In this document: positions 35,045-44,692 of the stretch, piece after piece
How the letters are laid out: each line of letters begins with the position of its first letter
Numbering within the stretch: position 1 is the first letter of the stretch
Assembly: GCA_002420185.1 (NCBI GenBank)
Contig: DIHO01000019.1
Location: 124,001 to 188,000, forward strand
DNA length: 64,000 nucleotides
Direction of reading: 5' to 3'
Origin: Opitutales bacterium UBA5694
GTDB taxonomy: Bacteria > Verrucomicrobiota > Verrucomicrobiia > Opitutales > Opitutaceae
Notes under the pieces: generated by a model
Database searches by the model: none
What the model saw: only the letters and a program-made list of their open reading frames with translations
What the model was told of the DNA's origin: nothing
Translations under genes and position numbers: made by a program

Positions 35045-35881
35045 ATGTCAAAAGCAGACTGGAAAATTGTAAAAGATTACGAAGATATTTGCTATGAGAA
35101 GTGGCAGGGCATAGCTAAGATCACTATCAATCGGCCGGAAAAACGGAATGCGTTCCGTCCTAAGACCGTGTTTGAAATGTTCGAAGCGTTTTGTGACGCC
35201 AGGGAAGACCAGTCGATCGCGGCGATTTTGCTTACTGGAGCCGGTCCACATACTGACGGAAAATACGCGTTTTGCTCGGGTGGCGATCAGGGCGTTCGCG
35301 GGCATGCGGGATACGTAGGAGCAGATGGTGTTCCCCGATTGAACGTGCTGGATCTGCAGAAACTCATTCGCTCAATCCCCAAGGTGGTGATTGCCTTGGT
35401 TTCGGGATATGCGATCGGGGGAGGGCATGTACTGCACGTTATTTGTGATATGTCGATTGCCGCCGACAACGCAATTTTTGGCCAAACCGGTCCTAAGGTT
35501 GGAAGCTTTGATGGTGGTTTTGGTGCGAGCTATTTAGCCAGTATTGTGGGTCATAAAAAGGCCCGTGAGATATGGTATTTATGTCGGCAATACAATGCTC
35601 AGGAGGCTTTGGAAATGGGGTTGGTCAATAAAGTCGTTCCTGTGGAAGAGCTCGAGGAAGAAGGAATCCAATGGGCGACAGAAGTGGTGGAAAAGAGTCC
35701 CATCGCGATTCGCTGCTTGAAGTCTGCTTTTAATGCGGATCTGGACGGTCAAGCAGGGATTCAAGAACTAGCGGGAAACGCGACCTACTTGTATTATATG
35801 ACCGAAGAGGGAGCTGAAGGAAAGCAGGCCTTTTTAGAAAAACGGAAGCCGGACTTTTCCAAATATCCTTGGATGCCTTGA
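35045..35881 (+). CDS. menB: 1,4-dihydroxy-2-naphthoyl-CoA synthase
   Basis: A 278-residue crotonase-fold enzyme that closes the ring of O-succinylbenzoyl-CoA in menaquinone synthesis. Oxyanion and substrate motifs: AFCSGGDQGVRGHAGYV, VSGYAIGGGHVLHVICDMSI and TGPKVGSFDGGFGASYL, all very close to known MenB. The C-terminal EGKQAFLEKRKPDFSKYPW is also diagnostic. I place the start at ATG 35045 (MSKADWKIVKDYED), 28 codons after the first open ATG, since MenB homologues start there. No other men genes are in the window. It sits inside the 30.6-39.1 kb run. Confidence 0.95.
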   Translation: MSKADWKIVKDYEDICYEKWQGIAKITINRPEKRNAFRPKTVFEMFEAFCDAREDQSIAAILLTGAGPHTDGKYAFCSGGDQGVRGHAGYVGADGVPRLNVLDLQKLIRSIPKVVIALVSGYAIGGGHVLHVICDMSIAADNAIFGQTGPKVGSFDGGFGASYLASIVGHKKAREIWYLCRQYNAQEALEMGLVNKVVPVEELEEEGIQWATEVVEKSPIAIRCLKSAFNADLDGQAGIQELAGNATYLYYMTEEGAEGKQAFLEKRKPDFSKYPWMP

Positions 35882-35963
35882 GAGCGTCCCCAGGCTTATC
35901 CATCGCTATGGCAATATCGAGTCCAGTTAACTTTCAGAGGTCCATTCTAAACCAATTTTAACT

Positions 35964-37232
35964 ATGCAAGCTGCATCATTTTTAAATCCTGAAACTGCTT
36001 TTCGTGTTCGAGAGGAGATCGGAACCCCATGTTACGTTTACGACGAAGCTTCATTGCGTTCCGCCGCGGCTAAGGTATCGGATTTCCCCAATGCCTTTGG
36101 GCTGACAGCACGGTTCGCCATGAAGGCCTGTCCGAATGCAAACATACTCCGATTGTTCAAATCGATGGGATTGAAAATCGACGCTAGTTCAATTTATGAA
36201 GCGGAAAGAGCCGTCGCTGCTGGATTCAACGCGTCAGATATTTCTCTAAGCACGCAGGAATTTCCAACGGATGATCGCCTATTGTCCCTTGTTGCAAAGG
36301 GCATGTCGGTCAACGCTTGCTCTCTTAACCAACTCGAGCGATGCGGAATGCTTTTCCCTAATGCCAAAGTAGGGTTACGCTTCAATCCCGGTCTGGGTTC
36401 GGGGGGAACGCAACGAACCAACGTGGGTGGTCCTGCTTCGAGCTTCGGAATTTGGTTTGAAGACATAGAAAAAGTTAAAAAGATAGTATTGGGTCATGGC
36501 TTGGAGGTATTTCGTATTCATACCCACATTGGGAGTGGAAGTGATCCCGAAGTTTGGGTTAAGGCAGTGGGATTAAGTTTAAATCTCGTCCGATCTTTTG
36601 ATGCTGTTACCGTTCTGAATCTTGGCGGTGGCTACAAAGTGGGTAGAATGCCAGATGAGGAAACAACTGATCTGCAAGTTATTGGTGCCCCCATGCGTGA
36701 GGCATTTGAGCGTTTTCAGTCTGAAACAGGCCGCAAATTGCATCTCGAAATTGAACCGGGCACTTATTTGATGGCCAACAGTTGCGTACTCATATCAACG
36801 GTTCAGGATCTCACATCAACAGGGGAAGATGGATACGATTTCATCAAGCTGGATACCGGCATGACTGAGAATGTGCGTCCTTCGATGTATGGGGCACAGC
36901 ATCCTATGGAGCTGTTGGCATGCGATGGAGATACGCGTGAAGCACACACTTACGTTATCACAGGTCATTGCTGTGAATCAGGTGATATTCTGACTCCTGC
37001 TCCTGGAGATGCAGAAGAGCTCCTTCCTCGGAAGTTGGTCGATGCAAAAATTGGAGATATTCTGGCGATTGGCGGTGCGGGTGCCTACTGCTCTGCCATG
37101 TCGACGAAGAACTACAATTCCTTTCCAGAGTGTCCTGAGGTAATGCTTCGAATCGACGGAAGCCTAAGTGTAATCCGAAAGCGTCAGACCCTAAAACAAA
37201 TCCTGGCCAACGAAACTGAAATTTTATTTTAA
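35964..37232 (+). CDS. lysA: diaminopimelate decarboxylase-like PLP enzyme (fold type III)
   Basis: A 422-residue alanine-racemase-fold decarboxylase. The PLP lysine lies in TARFAMKACPNANIL; HTHIGSGS, NLGGGYKVGRMP and LEIEPGTYLMANSCVL bind cofactor and substrate, and GHCCESGDIL carries the C-terminal Cys. The final part (YNSFPECPEVML) fits LysA. It decarboxylates meso-DAP to lysine by family; related ornithine or carboxynorspermidine decarboxylases are less likely. It is 10 bp upstream of the DAHP synthase gene aroF, so the two amino-acid genes are probably co-transcribed. Confidence 0.83.
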   Translation: MQAASFLNPETAFRVREEIGTPCYVYDEASLRSAAAKVSDFPNAFGLTARFAMKACPNANILRLFKSMGLKIDASSIYEAERAVAAGFNASDISLSTQEFPTDDRLLSLVAKGMSVNACSLNQLERCGMLFPNAKVGLRFNPGLGSGGTQRTNVGGPASSFGIWFEDIEKVKKIVLGHGLEVFRIHTHIGSGSDPEVWVKAVGLSLNLVRSFDAVTVLNLGGGYKVGRMPDEETTDLQVIGAPMREAFERFQSETGRKLHLEIEPGTYLMANSCVLISTVQDLTSTGEDGYDFIKLDTGMTENVRPSMYGAQHPMELLACDGDTREAHTYVITGHCCESGDILTPAPGDAEELLPRKLVDAKIGDILAIGGAGAYCSAMSTKNYNSFPECPEVMLRIDGSLSVIRKRQTLKQILANETEILF

Positions 37233-37242
37233 CAAAAATCCG

Positions 37243-38289
37243 ATGATTATTCCGAAAACCCCAAAATTGACAGACGTCCAGTTGGAAGAGGTCTCGCTGA
37301 TCGCAGCAGAATTTGGGTGCCGGATCCAGCTGATTGAAGGGGCGGCTCAAAGTATTTTTGCAATCGTTGGCGACGAACGCCATGAACTGCTGATCAATCG
37401 GATAGAGGGTCTCGATTATATTGATCGAGTGGATACGATTCAGTCCCCTCATAAATTGCTGGACATCCGCTCTGAGCTTAAGAACCAAAAAACGGTTTTC
37501 GGTGGGATTGAATTGGGGAAGGATCTACTCGCTATCGCGGGACCTTGCACGATAGACCCTTCGAATCCAAACCGATTTTACGAAACGGCTGAAGCCCTTA
37601 AGGAGGCCGGTGCTCACGCACTGAGAGGTGGAGTTTGGAAGCCTAGAACAAACCCTTACTCCTATCAAGGAGACAATAAGGCTTTAGACATATTAATGGA
37701 AGGTGCACGGCGGACGGGTCTTCCCGTAAACACCGAGGTGATGGATGAAGAAAATTTGGAGCTAGCCTTAGATGCAGGCGTAGACATGCTTCAAATCGGA
37801 ACACGCAACGCACTGAATTACTCTCTGCTTCGAAAAGTTGGGCAAGCGATTGCAGGGAAAAACACCGTGGTACTGCTCAAGCGCGGACGGCACATCGGTC
37901 CGATTAACGAATTTATTTCAGCTGCGGAGTACATCGTAAATTTTGGGAATCCGAATGTGATGCTCTGTCCTCGCGGAACATTGCCCGGTCTCGAAGGCTA
38001 TCGAAATCATCCAGACGAGTCGATCACTCCGCTCCTCAAGGAAAAGACCTGGGCACCGGTTGTGGTAGATCCGTCTCACTCAGTCGGTAAATCGGTGTAT
38101 GTCGAGGCCTGTTCAATGGCTGCGGTCGCTTATGGTACGGATGGATTGTGCATTGAAGCGAATATTGATCCAGCGCGTGGGTTGGGAGATGATCCTAAAC
38201 AAGCGATTACTCCAGAAGCATTTCGGCAGCTGATGGAGAAGTGCCAAGCTATTTGGAACCTCAATTCGCCGCCCGAAAGCTCAGAATAG
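37243..38289 (+). CDS. aroF: 3-deoxy-7-phosphoheptulonate synthase (DAHP synthase, type I-beta)
   Basis: A 348-residue enzyme condensing PEP and erythrose 4-phosphate, the entry step of aromatic amino acid synthesis. An N-terminal ACT/ferredoxin-like regulatory domain (about residues 1-75) precedes the barrel. Catalytic motifs: AIAGPCTID, RGGVWKPRTNPYSYQG, TEVMDEENLELALDAGVDML, LLKRGRHIGPINEF, VMLCPRGTLPG and VVDPSHSVGK. The regulatory domain suggests feedback control by an aromatic product. It follows lysA with 10 bp. Confidence 0.94.
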   Translation: MIIPKTPKLTDVQLEEVSLIAAEFGCRIQLIEGAAQSIFAIVGDERHELLINRIEGLDYIDRVDTIQSPHKLLDIRSELKNQKTVFGGIELGKDLLAIAGPCTIDPSNPNRFYETAEALKEAGAHALRGGVWKPRTNPYSYQGDNKALDILMEGARRTGLPVNTEVMDEENLELALDAGVDMLQIGTRNALNYSLLRKVGQAIAGKNTVVLLKRGRHIGPINEFISAAEYIVNFGNPNVMLCPRGTLPGLEGYRNHPDESITPLLKEKTWAPVVVDPSHSVGKSVYVEACSMAAVAYGTDGLCIEANIDPARGLGDDPKQAITPEAFRQLMEKCQAIWNLNSPPESSE

Positions 38290-38325
38290 GCTTTCTTTTG
38301 CTAGCCGATCGACCGTTACTGAGCG

Positions 38326-39120
38326 ATGTTCCAAAAAGTTGAAGAGAGGATAGCGGCAAGTCGTTCGATTGTAGAGAAGCAAGCTAAGTTTTTTGAAAGG
38401 CGTTTTGGACGAGTCGATAGCCAGTGGAAGTACGATGGTTCTAGGGTGACCGAGGCGGATCTAAATATTTCCAATGCGTTGCAGAGGCAGTTGAAAAGCC
38501 AATTTCCTGAAGATCTGTTCCTGAGTGAGGAGACTGATCCGGAGAAGGGAACCGTTGTTTTAGATACTGAGTACACATGGCTTGTTGATCCCATTGACGG
38601 AACAAATAACTTCGCTCGAGGAATTCCTGCCTGCGCTATCTCCTTAGCTCTACTTAGGGACGGGGTTCCGGTTTATGGTATTATATATGACCACATGTCA
38701 CGATCGCTTATCCATGGAGGCCCTGGAGCCGGGGTCTTTGTTGGAGATCGAAAAATCCAGATATCCTTTGAATCCCCCTCAGTCCATTGCATCGTGGGGG
38801 CGCAGCATTGCGAGATTGGCGAAAGAGAGAGTGATGATCGTGCTTTGCAGCGAATGTTCAAGATACGTAATTTGGGAAGTAGTGCGATCCAATTGGCCTA
38901 TGTCTCAGTTGGCTGGTTGGATGGAGTTGTCGCACATCGGGTCAATTCATGGGACATTGCAGCAGGGGTTGCATTGATTCGGGAGGTGAAGGGAGATATC
39001 AAATATTTTGATTCAGACCCATTCCCCCTAATGCAATTTGACGTTAAGAACCCGTCGTTTGGCTATGCTGCCGGTTCTCCCGCCATATTAAAGCAGATAC
39101 TTGCCGCGATTGACCGATAA
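38326..39120 (+). CDS. inositol monophosphatase family protein
   Basis: A 264-residue metal-dependent phosphatase. Metal-binding motifs are in order: LFLSEETDPEKG (Glu), WLVDPIDGTNNFARGIPA (DPIDGT) and VNSWDIAAGVALIRE (WD). These enzymes release phosphate from myo-inositol phosphate, histidinol phosphate, NADP or PAPS (CysQ-like). Substrate cannot be set from the motifs. It is the last gene of the plus-strand run and converges with the SLC13 transporter gene 17 bp away. Confidence 0.9.
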   Translation: MFQKVEERIAASRSIVEKQAKFFERRFGRVDSQWKYDGSRVTEADLNISNALQRQLKSQFPEDLFLSEETDPEKGTVVLDTEYTWLVDPIDGTNNFARGIPACAISLALLRDGVPVYGIIYDHMSRSLIHGGPGAGVFVGDRKIQISFESPSVHCIVGAQHCEIGERESDDRALQRMFKIRNLGSSAIQLAYVSVGWLDGVVAHRVNSWDIAAGVALIREVKGDIKYFDSDPFPLMQFDVKNPSFGYAAGSPAILKQILAAIDR

Positions 39121-39137
39121 CCAGATTGAATAGCTTC

Positions 39138-40934
39138 CTAGAATTCCCAAATTAAGGGAATCAGGCAAACTGAAGTAATGAAGCAGATGATATTGAGCGG
39201 TAGCCCTGCCTTTGTGAAATCAGAAAACCGGTACCCACCCGCCCCGTAGACATACGTGTTGGTCTGATAGCCTATAGGCGTTGCGAAACTTGCGGAAGCG
39301 GCAATAGCTACCGCGAAAAGAAAAGGCCGCATGCTAATCCCGAGTGTCTCAGCGATTCCAATGGCAAGTGTGGCCATTAGAACGGCGGCCGCGTTGTTAG
39401 AAAGCGATTCGGTCAACGCGTTCGTCAAAAGGTACACGCACGCCAGCATGACATAAGGCTGCCATTCGGGTGCCACAAATCCAGTAACAGCACCGATCAA
39501 GTTGTTGGCCAAAAACAATGATGCTCCGGTTTCCTCCATTGCGACACCCATTCCTAGCATACCGTATATGATAAAGAGAAGATTCCATTGGACAGCCCCA
39601 TAGCCTTCCTTAGGGCGGATACAGTCAGTGACGAAAAGAGCGACGCAGGCGACGATAGCCGCGACGGCGATGGGTGCGATCCCTGTAGCCGCTGAAATGA
39701 CAATGCCCGCTACTGCGGCAAGAACCAGTCCCATCTTTAATTTTGATGTCTTGGACTGAATGGCGTTGTTGGACATCAGGATGATGTCCTCACTCGCTTG
39801 CAGATTCTGAATGGCGTTGTCAGTTCCCAGCAAAAGTAAGGTATCCCCAAACTCCAGTCTCAGAGAAGCGATTTTTTCTCGAAGATTCTTTCCTTTCCGA
39901 TGTACCGCCAGAACAACCATGCGGTAATGCTGTCTGAAATTCACTTCTTCGATGGTCTTCCCTAAGACATTGGAATTAGGCCCTAAGATCGCCTCAACCA
40001 TTATACCCTCGTGGGCTGCGATTTGTTCAAGTCCAAGCTTTTCCTCTATTTCAAGATCGAGCCAAGAGATACTTCGAGCTTTGGCGATTCCGGATGCCCG
40101 ACAAGCGAGTACCAAGCGATCACCTTCCTCAAGAATGACTTTGTCCAATCGCGTTTGAAGTGAAGATCCCGAACGTACGATATCGATGACGCGGATACCG
40201 TTGACGCCTTGAATCCCCGACTCTTTAAGGCTTTTGCCGATGACGGTCGAAGTGTGGTTTACAAATGCCTCTGTGATGTACTCCCGTCTCTCATCTTCTG
40301 ATAAAATCGACGTTAACGTTTCTCGGGTCGGGAGAACCCTGTTCCCGAAAATCGTCAAATAAATCAGGCCGGCGATGAAAAGCGGAACACCTACCAGTGC
40401 GAACTCGAACATTCCCAGTGGTTTTTCTCCCGCCGCTTCGGCTACGCCGCTCACGATGATATTTGTGCTGGTCCCAAGGAGAGTGCAAGTACCTCCTAAA
40501 ATCGAAGCATAGGAAAGAGGTATTAGAACTTTGGATCCAGAGATTCCTATCTTTCTGGAAAGCGTTAGAACGACGGGAAGCAAGACAACGACAACCGGCG
40601 TGTTATTGATGAATGCGGACACGATACCGGCCAGTAGCATTATCACTAAGATAAAGGGCCGAAAGCTGAGTTTTGATAGTCCTTGCAAGCCGAAACCGAG
40701 GCGATCGATGACACCGCACTTGTCTAACGCGGCGCTAATGATAAACATCGCACCAATTGTAAGGGGAGCTGGATTTGAGAATACGCTAAATGCCTTTTCA
40801 GTAGAGAGTACTCCCGAAACTAACAAAATCGAGAAGAGGGAGAGGGCGGTGACGTCAGGAGGGAGCTTTTCCCATACGAAACTAGCCAGTGCGAGGATGA
40901 GCAGCACGAATACGAAGATGATTTCCCAAGGCAT
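39138..40934 (-). CDS. SLC13/DASS-type anion transporter with two RCK-C domains
   Basis: A 598-residue inner-membrane protein. Two membrane halves (first to about residue 215, second from about 400) surround a cytosolic pair of TrkA-C (RCK-C) domains, visible as VIDIVRSGSSLQTRLDKVIL and GRTI/GKTIEEVNFRQHYRMVV. Substrate motifs: SYASILGGTCTLLGTSTNII in the first half and NALTESLSNNAAAVLMATLA in the second, the SNT pattern of DASS carriers. The best known relatives carry sulfate, dicarboxylates or other anions using Na+. The RCK domains suggest a ligand-gated form. The gene is convergent with the inositol-phosphatase family gene. Confidence 0.88.
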   Translation of the reverse strand: MPWEIIFVFVLLILALASFVWEKLPPDVTALSLFSILLVSGVLSTEKAFSVFSNPAPLTIGAMFIISAALDKCGVIDRLGFGLQGLSKLSFRPFILVIMLLAGIVSAFINNTPVVVVLLPVVLTLSRKIGISGSKVLIPLSYASILGGTCTLLGTSTNIIVSGVAEAAGEKPLGMFEFALVGVPLFIAGLIYLTIFGNRVLPTRETLTSILSEDERREYITEAFVNHTSTVIGKSLKESGIQGVNGIRVIDIVRSGSSLQTRLDKVILEEGDRLVLACRASGIAKARSISWLDLEIEEKLGLEQIAAHEGIMVEAILGPNSNVLGKTIEEVNFRQHYRMVVLAVHRKGKNLREKIASLRLEFGDTLLLLGTDNAIQNLQASEDIILMSNNAIQSKTSKLKMGLVLAAVAGIVISAATGIAPIAVAAIVACVALFVTDCIRPKEGYGAVQWNLLFIIYGMLGMGVAMEETGASLFLANNLIGAVTGFVAPEWQPYVMLACVYLLTNALTESLSNNAAAVLMATLAIGIAETLGISMRPFLFAVAIAASASFATPIGYQTNTYVYGAGGYRFSDFTKAGLPLNIICFITSVCLIPLIWEF

Positions 40935-41125
40935 GTGATGGCGTCGGAGAGCGAAACTGCTTCAGGCAAACTCTAAGAAAGTGTCCAATAAGTTGTTCAG
41001 AGGTCGTGTCGTTTTATCTGATATTCAAAATTTGGCTTTCGAGTTGAGGAATACTCGGAGAGTAACGCGATGCGATTAAACGAATTTTGGATCTCAAATA
41101 TAACCAAAAAACGAAAAAATTCGAT

Positions 41126-41569
41126 TTATGGGATAATGTCGAGAGGAGGAAACCAAACATATATCGAAAAGTAAACCAATACTCCTGTAACGGAAACATA
41201 AAGCCAGATCGGGTAAGTCCATCGAGCCCACTTTTTATGGGATTCGTAGCGTCCCTTGATCGCCAGAAAGAAGGTTCTTAGGACGAGTGGAACAATCGCC
41301 ATTGCCAGAAGAACGTGGGTAAGTAGCATCAGCAAATAAATGCTTTTGATCGTTCCCTCGGCTCCAATCGAACGGTTTTGCCAATTGACAGACCATTTGT
41401 GGAAAAGGTATCCGGCAAGGAATAAGACCGATACGAATAATGCAGCAGTCATAAAAGAGCGATGTGTTTTCTCTTTTCCTTTTGTGATACAGATGAGTCC
41501 GCTAACGATTAGGATGGTTGCAATCGAATTCAGAATCGCGTTGAGAGCGGGAATTTGATGAATTTCCAT
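41126..41569 (-). CDS. DUF420 family membrane protein (cytochrome oxidase assembly context)
   Basis: A 147-residue protein with four helices; the DUF420 pattern is HQIPALNAILNSIATILIVS, LFHKWSVNWQ and VLLAMAIVPLVLRTFFLAIK followed by KKWARWTYPIWLYVSVTGVL. DUF420 proteins (CtaM in Bacillus) act in maturation of haem-copper oxidases. The gene is 13 bp from ctaB and the ctaB-ctaA pair, all on the same strand, which supports that role. The oxidase subunits lie outside the window. Confidence 0.88.
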   Translation of the reverse strand: MEIHQIPALNAILNSIATILIVSGLICITKGKEKTHRSFMTAALFVSVLFLAGYLFHKWSVNWQNRSIGAEGTIKSIYLLMLLTHVLLAMAIVPLVLRTFFLAIKGRYESHKKWARWTYPIWLYVSVTGVLVYFSIYVWFPPLDIIP

Positions 41570-41582
41570 AAGTGCAGTGAAA

Positions 41583-42518
41583 TTAATGCAACCCGTGTAT
41601 CCAGCGATCTATCACCAAGCTTAAAAGCACAGCTGGGAGGTAGAGGATGGAGTTCAGAAATAAACTCCTAGCTGTGACTTCGCGATTTTCCGATTGGGTA
41701 AATGCTAATGCGTGCCTCACAAGCCACAATCCAAATAAGGTAGCGACAATACCGTAGATCCATTGGCAGTACCCCAGGAAAACGGGAAGCATGCTTACGG
41801 GAACTAGCGCTACTGCATTGATCACAGCCCAGCGAGCAACGCGATTTCCTCCTTGGTCGATAACGGAAAGCATGGGGAATCCTGCTTTCTTGTAGTCATC
41901 GCGATAGAGCCAGGCTATTGCCATGAAGTGAGGAATTTGCCATATAGCCAGAATCCCGAAGATTATCCAGGCGAGAGTTGTGATAGTCCCTTCAGCCGCT
42001 GCCCAGCCGATTAGAGGAGGGATCGCCCCGGGAATCGCCCCAAATTCAGTTGCCCAGCGGGTCGTCTTCTTCATGGGGGTGTAGATCACCACGTAGCTAA
42101 TGATCGTGGCTGCCCCTAGGAATCCTGCGAGTGGATTGGCTCCAAAGTAGAGTTGAAGAGAACCGACTACTGAGAGGGTGAGACCGAAGATCAGGGCGGC
42201 TTGCGGCGTTATCATTTGATTGGGAATGGGGCGTTCCCGGGTCCGTTCCATAATCGAGTCTGGCTCCCGTTCGAGCCATTGATTTAATGTTGCAGCTCCC
42301 GCAGCACAAAGGGCGGTGCCGCTGAGGAAATTGAGAAGCGAAGTCAGATCTCGGCTGGGTAGTGCGGCCAGATAACCCACGAGTGCTGTGATCAATGATA
42401 GCAGGCTCAGTCGTGGCTTGGTAAGTTCGTAGAATGCAAACCACGGAAAGTCTTTCTTGCTCGTTTGATCGATCAATTCGCTGGCGGTTAAAATGTGGTT
42501 ACGCTGTTTTAGGCTCAT
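41583..42518 (-). CDS. ctaB: protohaem IX farnesyltransferase (haem O synthase)
   Basis: About 311 residues, nine helices. Prenyltransferase signature NQWLEREPDSIMERTRERPI, with the Asp-rich diphosphate/Mg site, and the second motif DDYKKAGFPMLSV. It adds farnesyl to haem B to give haem O for the cytochrome oxidase. The open frame extends to 42794, but the start is the ATG at 42518 (MSLKQRNHIL), which overlaps the ctaA stop as ATGA; the upstream extension lies inside ctaA and has no protein character. It is followed closely by the DUF420 gene. Confidence 0.93.
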   Translation of the reverse strand: MSLKQRNHILTASELIDQTSKKDFPWFAFYELTKPRLSLLSLITALVGYLAALPSRDLTSLLNFLSGTALCAAGAATLNQWLEREPDSIMERTRERPIPNQMITPQAALIFGLTLSVVGSLQLYFGANPLAGFLGAATIISYVVIYTPMKKTTRWATEFGAIPGAIPPLIGWAAAEGTITTLAWIIFGILAIWQIPHFMAIAWLYRDDYKKAGFPMLSVIDQGGNRVARWAVINAVALVPVSMLPVFLGYCQWIYGIVATLFGLWLVRHALAFTQSENREVTARSLFLNSILYLPAVLLSLVIDRWIHGLH

Positions 42519-43564
42519 GCGTGACCAGTTTTTTCCAATTCGCCGAGCAGAACGTCCGTTTCGGGTGCGCGTTGAGAAAGGTGTGGGGCTTCCAATCGAA
42601 ATTTCAAGCTTCGGAGAGTCATCATCCAACAAATCGATAGAAGAAAAGCCCCATTTAGCATATGGAAAGTCGCTACGTGGGGATTTCGCACTGTCCAGAT
42701 GGTCATGGCTCCCAGGTAAATCTGGACTCCCAGGAGGGCGATAAGGGTGATCGCTGAATTGCCTAACGCTTTGCGGCTCTGCGATTCTTGCCATATCTTC
42801 ATTGTGAACGCAATAATTGCAATGCTTACCACTATGCCACCGACCCTATGTGCGAAATGGATGGCGACCTTGAAGTTGAATGCGGGAGGGATCCAGTAGC
42901 CATCGGGATGACTGTAGGGAAAGCTCGTGATCGCTAGTCCAGCATAGCTGTGCCGCATTACCGCTCCCATGATCAGTTGGAGTATGATTGTAAGGCAGGC
43001 AATCAGGCCGAAGAGACTTACGCTGCTAGAGGGGGCTGCGGTGAATCCTGCCTTTCGCTGGATCCAGGACTTGCTGTTCATTACTGTGAAGGCGACAAGC
43101 AGACAGAGAAAAATTTGGGCCAGAGTGCCGTGGGCGACGGCGAAGGTCTGGGCGTACAAATTATGATCGATATCGAGATTGAGGGCATCGAGCTTTACGC
43201 GGAGACCTCCGAGCAGTCCTTGGGTCACGACGATTATGACCAGCCAGATTCCTAGCTTTCGGATCCGTGGGCTCGCCCTCTGCACGTATGCTGTGACGCA
43301 AAGAGCAATGGAAAGGAGTCCCATGATCGCTCCTAGGAGGCGGTGGCTATGCTCCGCCATCATATCTTCATTCTCCAGCCATCCCTCAGGATTGATCGAG
43401 CCGTTGGATAGCGGCCAGTCGAGAAAGGCCATCCCCGCCCGAATACTGGTAGTGAAACCACCGGCGTAAAGGAGGAAGGTGATCCAAATGAGCGTAAAGA
43501 ATCCAAACCAAAATAAGAATGGCTTGTATGCAGTATAATCGAACGCTTCTGGTTTTGATTTCAT
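42515..43564 (-). CDS. ctaA: haem A synthase (CtaA/COX15)
   Basis: About 349 residues, eight helices. The haem-binding histidines lie in DMMAEHSHRLLGAIMG, AQTFAVAHGTLAQIFL, FKVAIHFAHRVGGIVVSI and VATFHMLNGAFLL. GLLGGLRVKLDALNLD follows the second helix. It oxidises haem O to haem A. I use the ATG at 43564 (MKSKPEAFDYTAYKPF); the frame extends to 43618. The ATGA overlap with ctaB and the divergent SCO gene 53 bp away give a compact oxidase-assembly unit. Confidence 0.92.
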   Translation of the reverse strand: MKSKPEAFDYTAYKPFLFWFGFFTLIWITFLLYAGGFTTSIRAGMAFLDWPLSNGSINPEGWLENEDMMAEHSHRLLGAIMGLLSIALCVTAYVQRASPRIRKLGIWLVIIVVTQGLLGGLRVKLDALNLDIDHNLYAQTFAVAHGTLAQIFLCLLVAFTVMNSKSWIQRKAGFTAAPSSSVSLFGLIACLTIILQLIMGAVMRHSYAGLAITSFPYSHPDGYWIPPAFNFKVAIHFAHRVGGIVVSIAIIAFTMKIWQESQSRKALGNSAITLIALLGVQIYLGAMTIWTVRNPHVATFHMLNGAFLLSICWMMTLRSLKFRLEAPHLSQRAPETDVLLGELEKTGHA

Positions 43565-43617
43565 CGGAAAGTTGTTTGCATAAGGAGAGTAGCGATAGTT
43601 TAAACAATTTCCAGACA

Positions 43618-44526
43618 ATGAATCGGAAACTTAAAAATATTAGTTGGGTGAATAAGCGTTTTAAGCAGAGCTCGGTCTGGGTACTCGTCTTTGGGATGTT
43701 GGCGGGTTGCAGCCCAAAGGAGGTATCCTTGGGAGATGGGGACACGGAAGGCCATCTGCTGATTGGCACGATTATCGCGGTCGATGAGGCGGCGGGTCTG
43801 CTGGAAGTGGCTCATGAAGATATACCTGATTTGATGCCAGCGATGACGATGAAGTTCGAAGTGTCCGCCGGCGATTTGAAAAATGGCAAAGAAGGACAGA
43901 AAATCCGGGCTCGTTTAATACGAGATGAAAACGGGGCTTTTCAGTTAATCAAGATCTGGCCGCTCGACGAACAGGTTTCGAATGACTTGAAGAGCGTAAA
44001 TCAGCGATTGCAGGAACAGGCCAAAAGACTTCCGTCGGGCTACTACTATGGGGAAGGGGACGAATCGCCCGACTTCGCTCTGCTCGACCAGTTTGGCGAA
44101 GTCGTTACCAACGACCAGTTTTACGGTAAGCCCCTCATGCTGAATTTCATTTTTACCCGCTGCACAGATGCCAACATGTGCCCGCTATCGACCTCAAAAA
44201 TGGCTCAATTGCAGAAGCTTGCCCAGGCTTCCAAGCTGGACGTAAATTTTGTCTCCATCACACTGGACCCGCAATACGATACGCCCGGAGTACTCCGACA
44301 ATACGCGGAGGCCTACGGAATCGATGGAAGCAACTTCAAGTTTGTCACCGGCCCAAAGTCGGCGGTTCGCAATCTAGTCAAGTCTCATGGTGTCACCTCT
44401 ATAGACAAGGTGGATACCATAATGCACAGCCTGGCCACTGTCTTGATCGACGAAGACGGCACGATCGCCAAACGCTCCGACAAAAGTGCTTGGACTCCTG
44501 AAGAGTTCTTGGAGATTTTGAGGTAA
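43618..44526 (+). CDS. SCO1/SenC-family copper chaperone lipoprotein with N-terminal copper-binding domain
   Basis: A 302-residue probable lipoprotein. The signal ends with LVFGMLAGC (lipobox). Residues about 45-110 form a CusF-like copper-binding domain (DLMPAMTMKFEV). The thioredoxin-fold SCO domain follows: NFIFTRCTDANMCPLST gives a C-x5-C pair where classic SCO has C-x3-C, and the copper His lies in DTIMHSLATVLID. SCO proteins deliver copper and manage disulfides for the CuA site of cytochrome oxidase. Divergent from ctaA with a 53 bp gap; the ATG at 43618 was chosen because the lipobox follows it. Confidence 0.88.
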   Translation: MNRKLKNISWVNKRFKQSSVWVLVFGMLAGCSPKEVSLGDGDTEGHLLIGTIIAVDEAAGLLEVAHEDIPDLMPAMTMKFEVSAGDLKNGKEGQKIRARLIRDENGAFQLIKIWPLDEQVSNDLKSVNQRLQEQAKRLPSGYYYGEGDESPDFALLDQFGEVVTNDQFYGKPLMLNFIFTRCTDANMCPLSTSKMAQLQKLAQASKLDVNFVSITLDPQYDTPGVLRQYAEAYGIDGSNFKFVTGPKSAVRNLVKSHGVTSIDKVDTIMHSLATVLIDEDGTIAKRSDKSAWTPEEFLEILR

Positions 44527-44692
44527 GTGTTTACCGAATTCCATTCGGTTCAACACGTCGTCTGTCTAGTTTAGAGGGCGGTCTTCGTGTGCTCATTAAA
44601 GGATCCAATATGTGGGTAATCGGAGAATGCCCGCTACCATAAAATACTTTGGGACTTGAGTCGTAAAAGGTTGAATCCCATTTTCCGGATAC

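Noticed and set aside
42519..42794. N-terminal extension of CtaB
   Set aside because: It lies entirely inside ctaA in another frame, has low-complexity Ser/Arg/Pro content, and the ATGA overlap gives a normal start at 42518.
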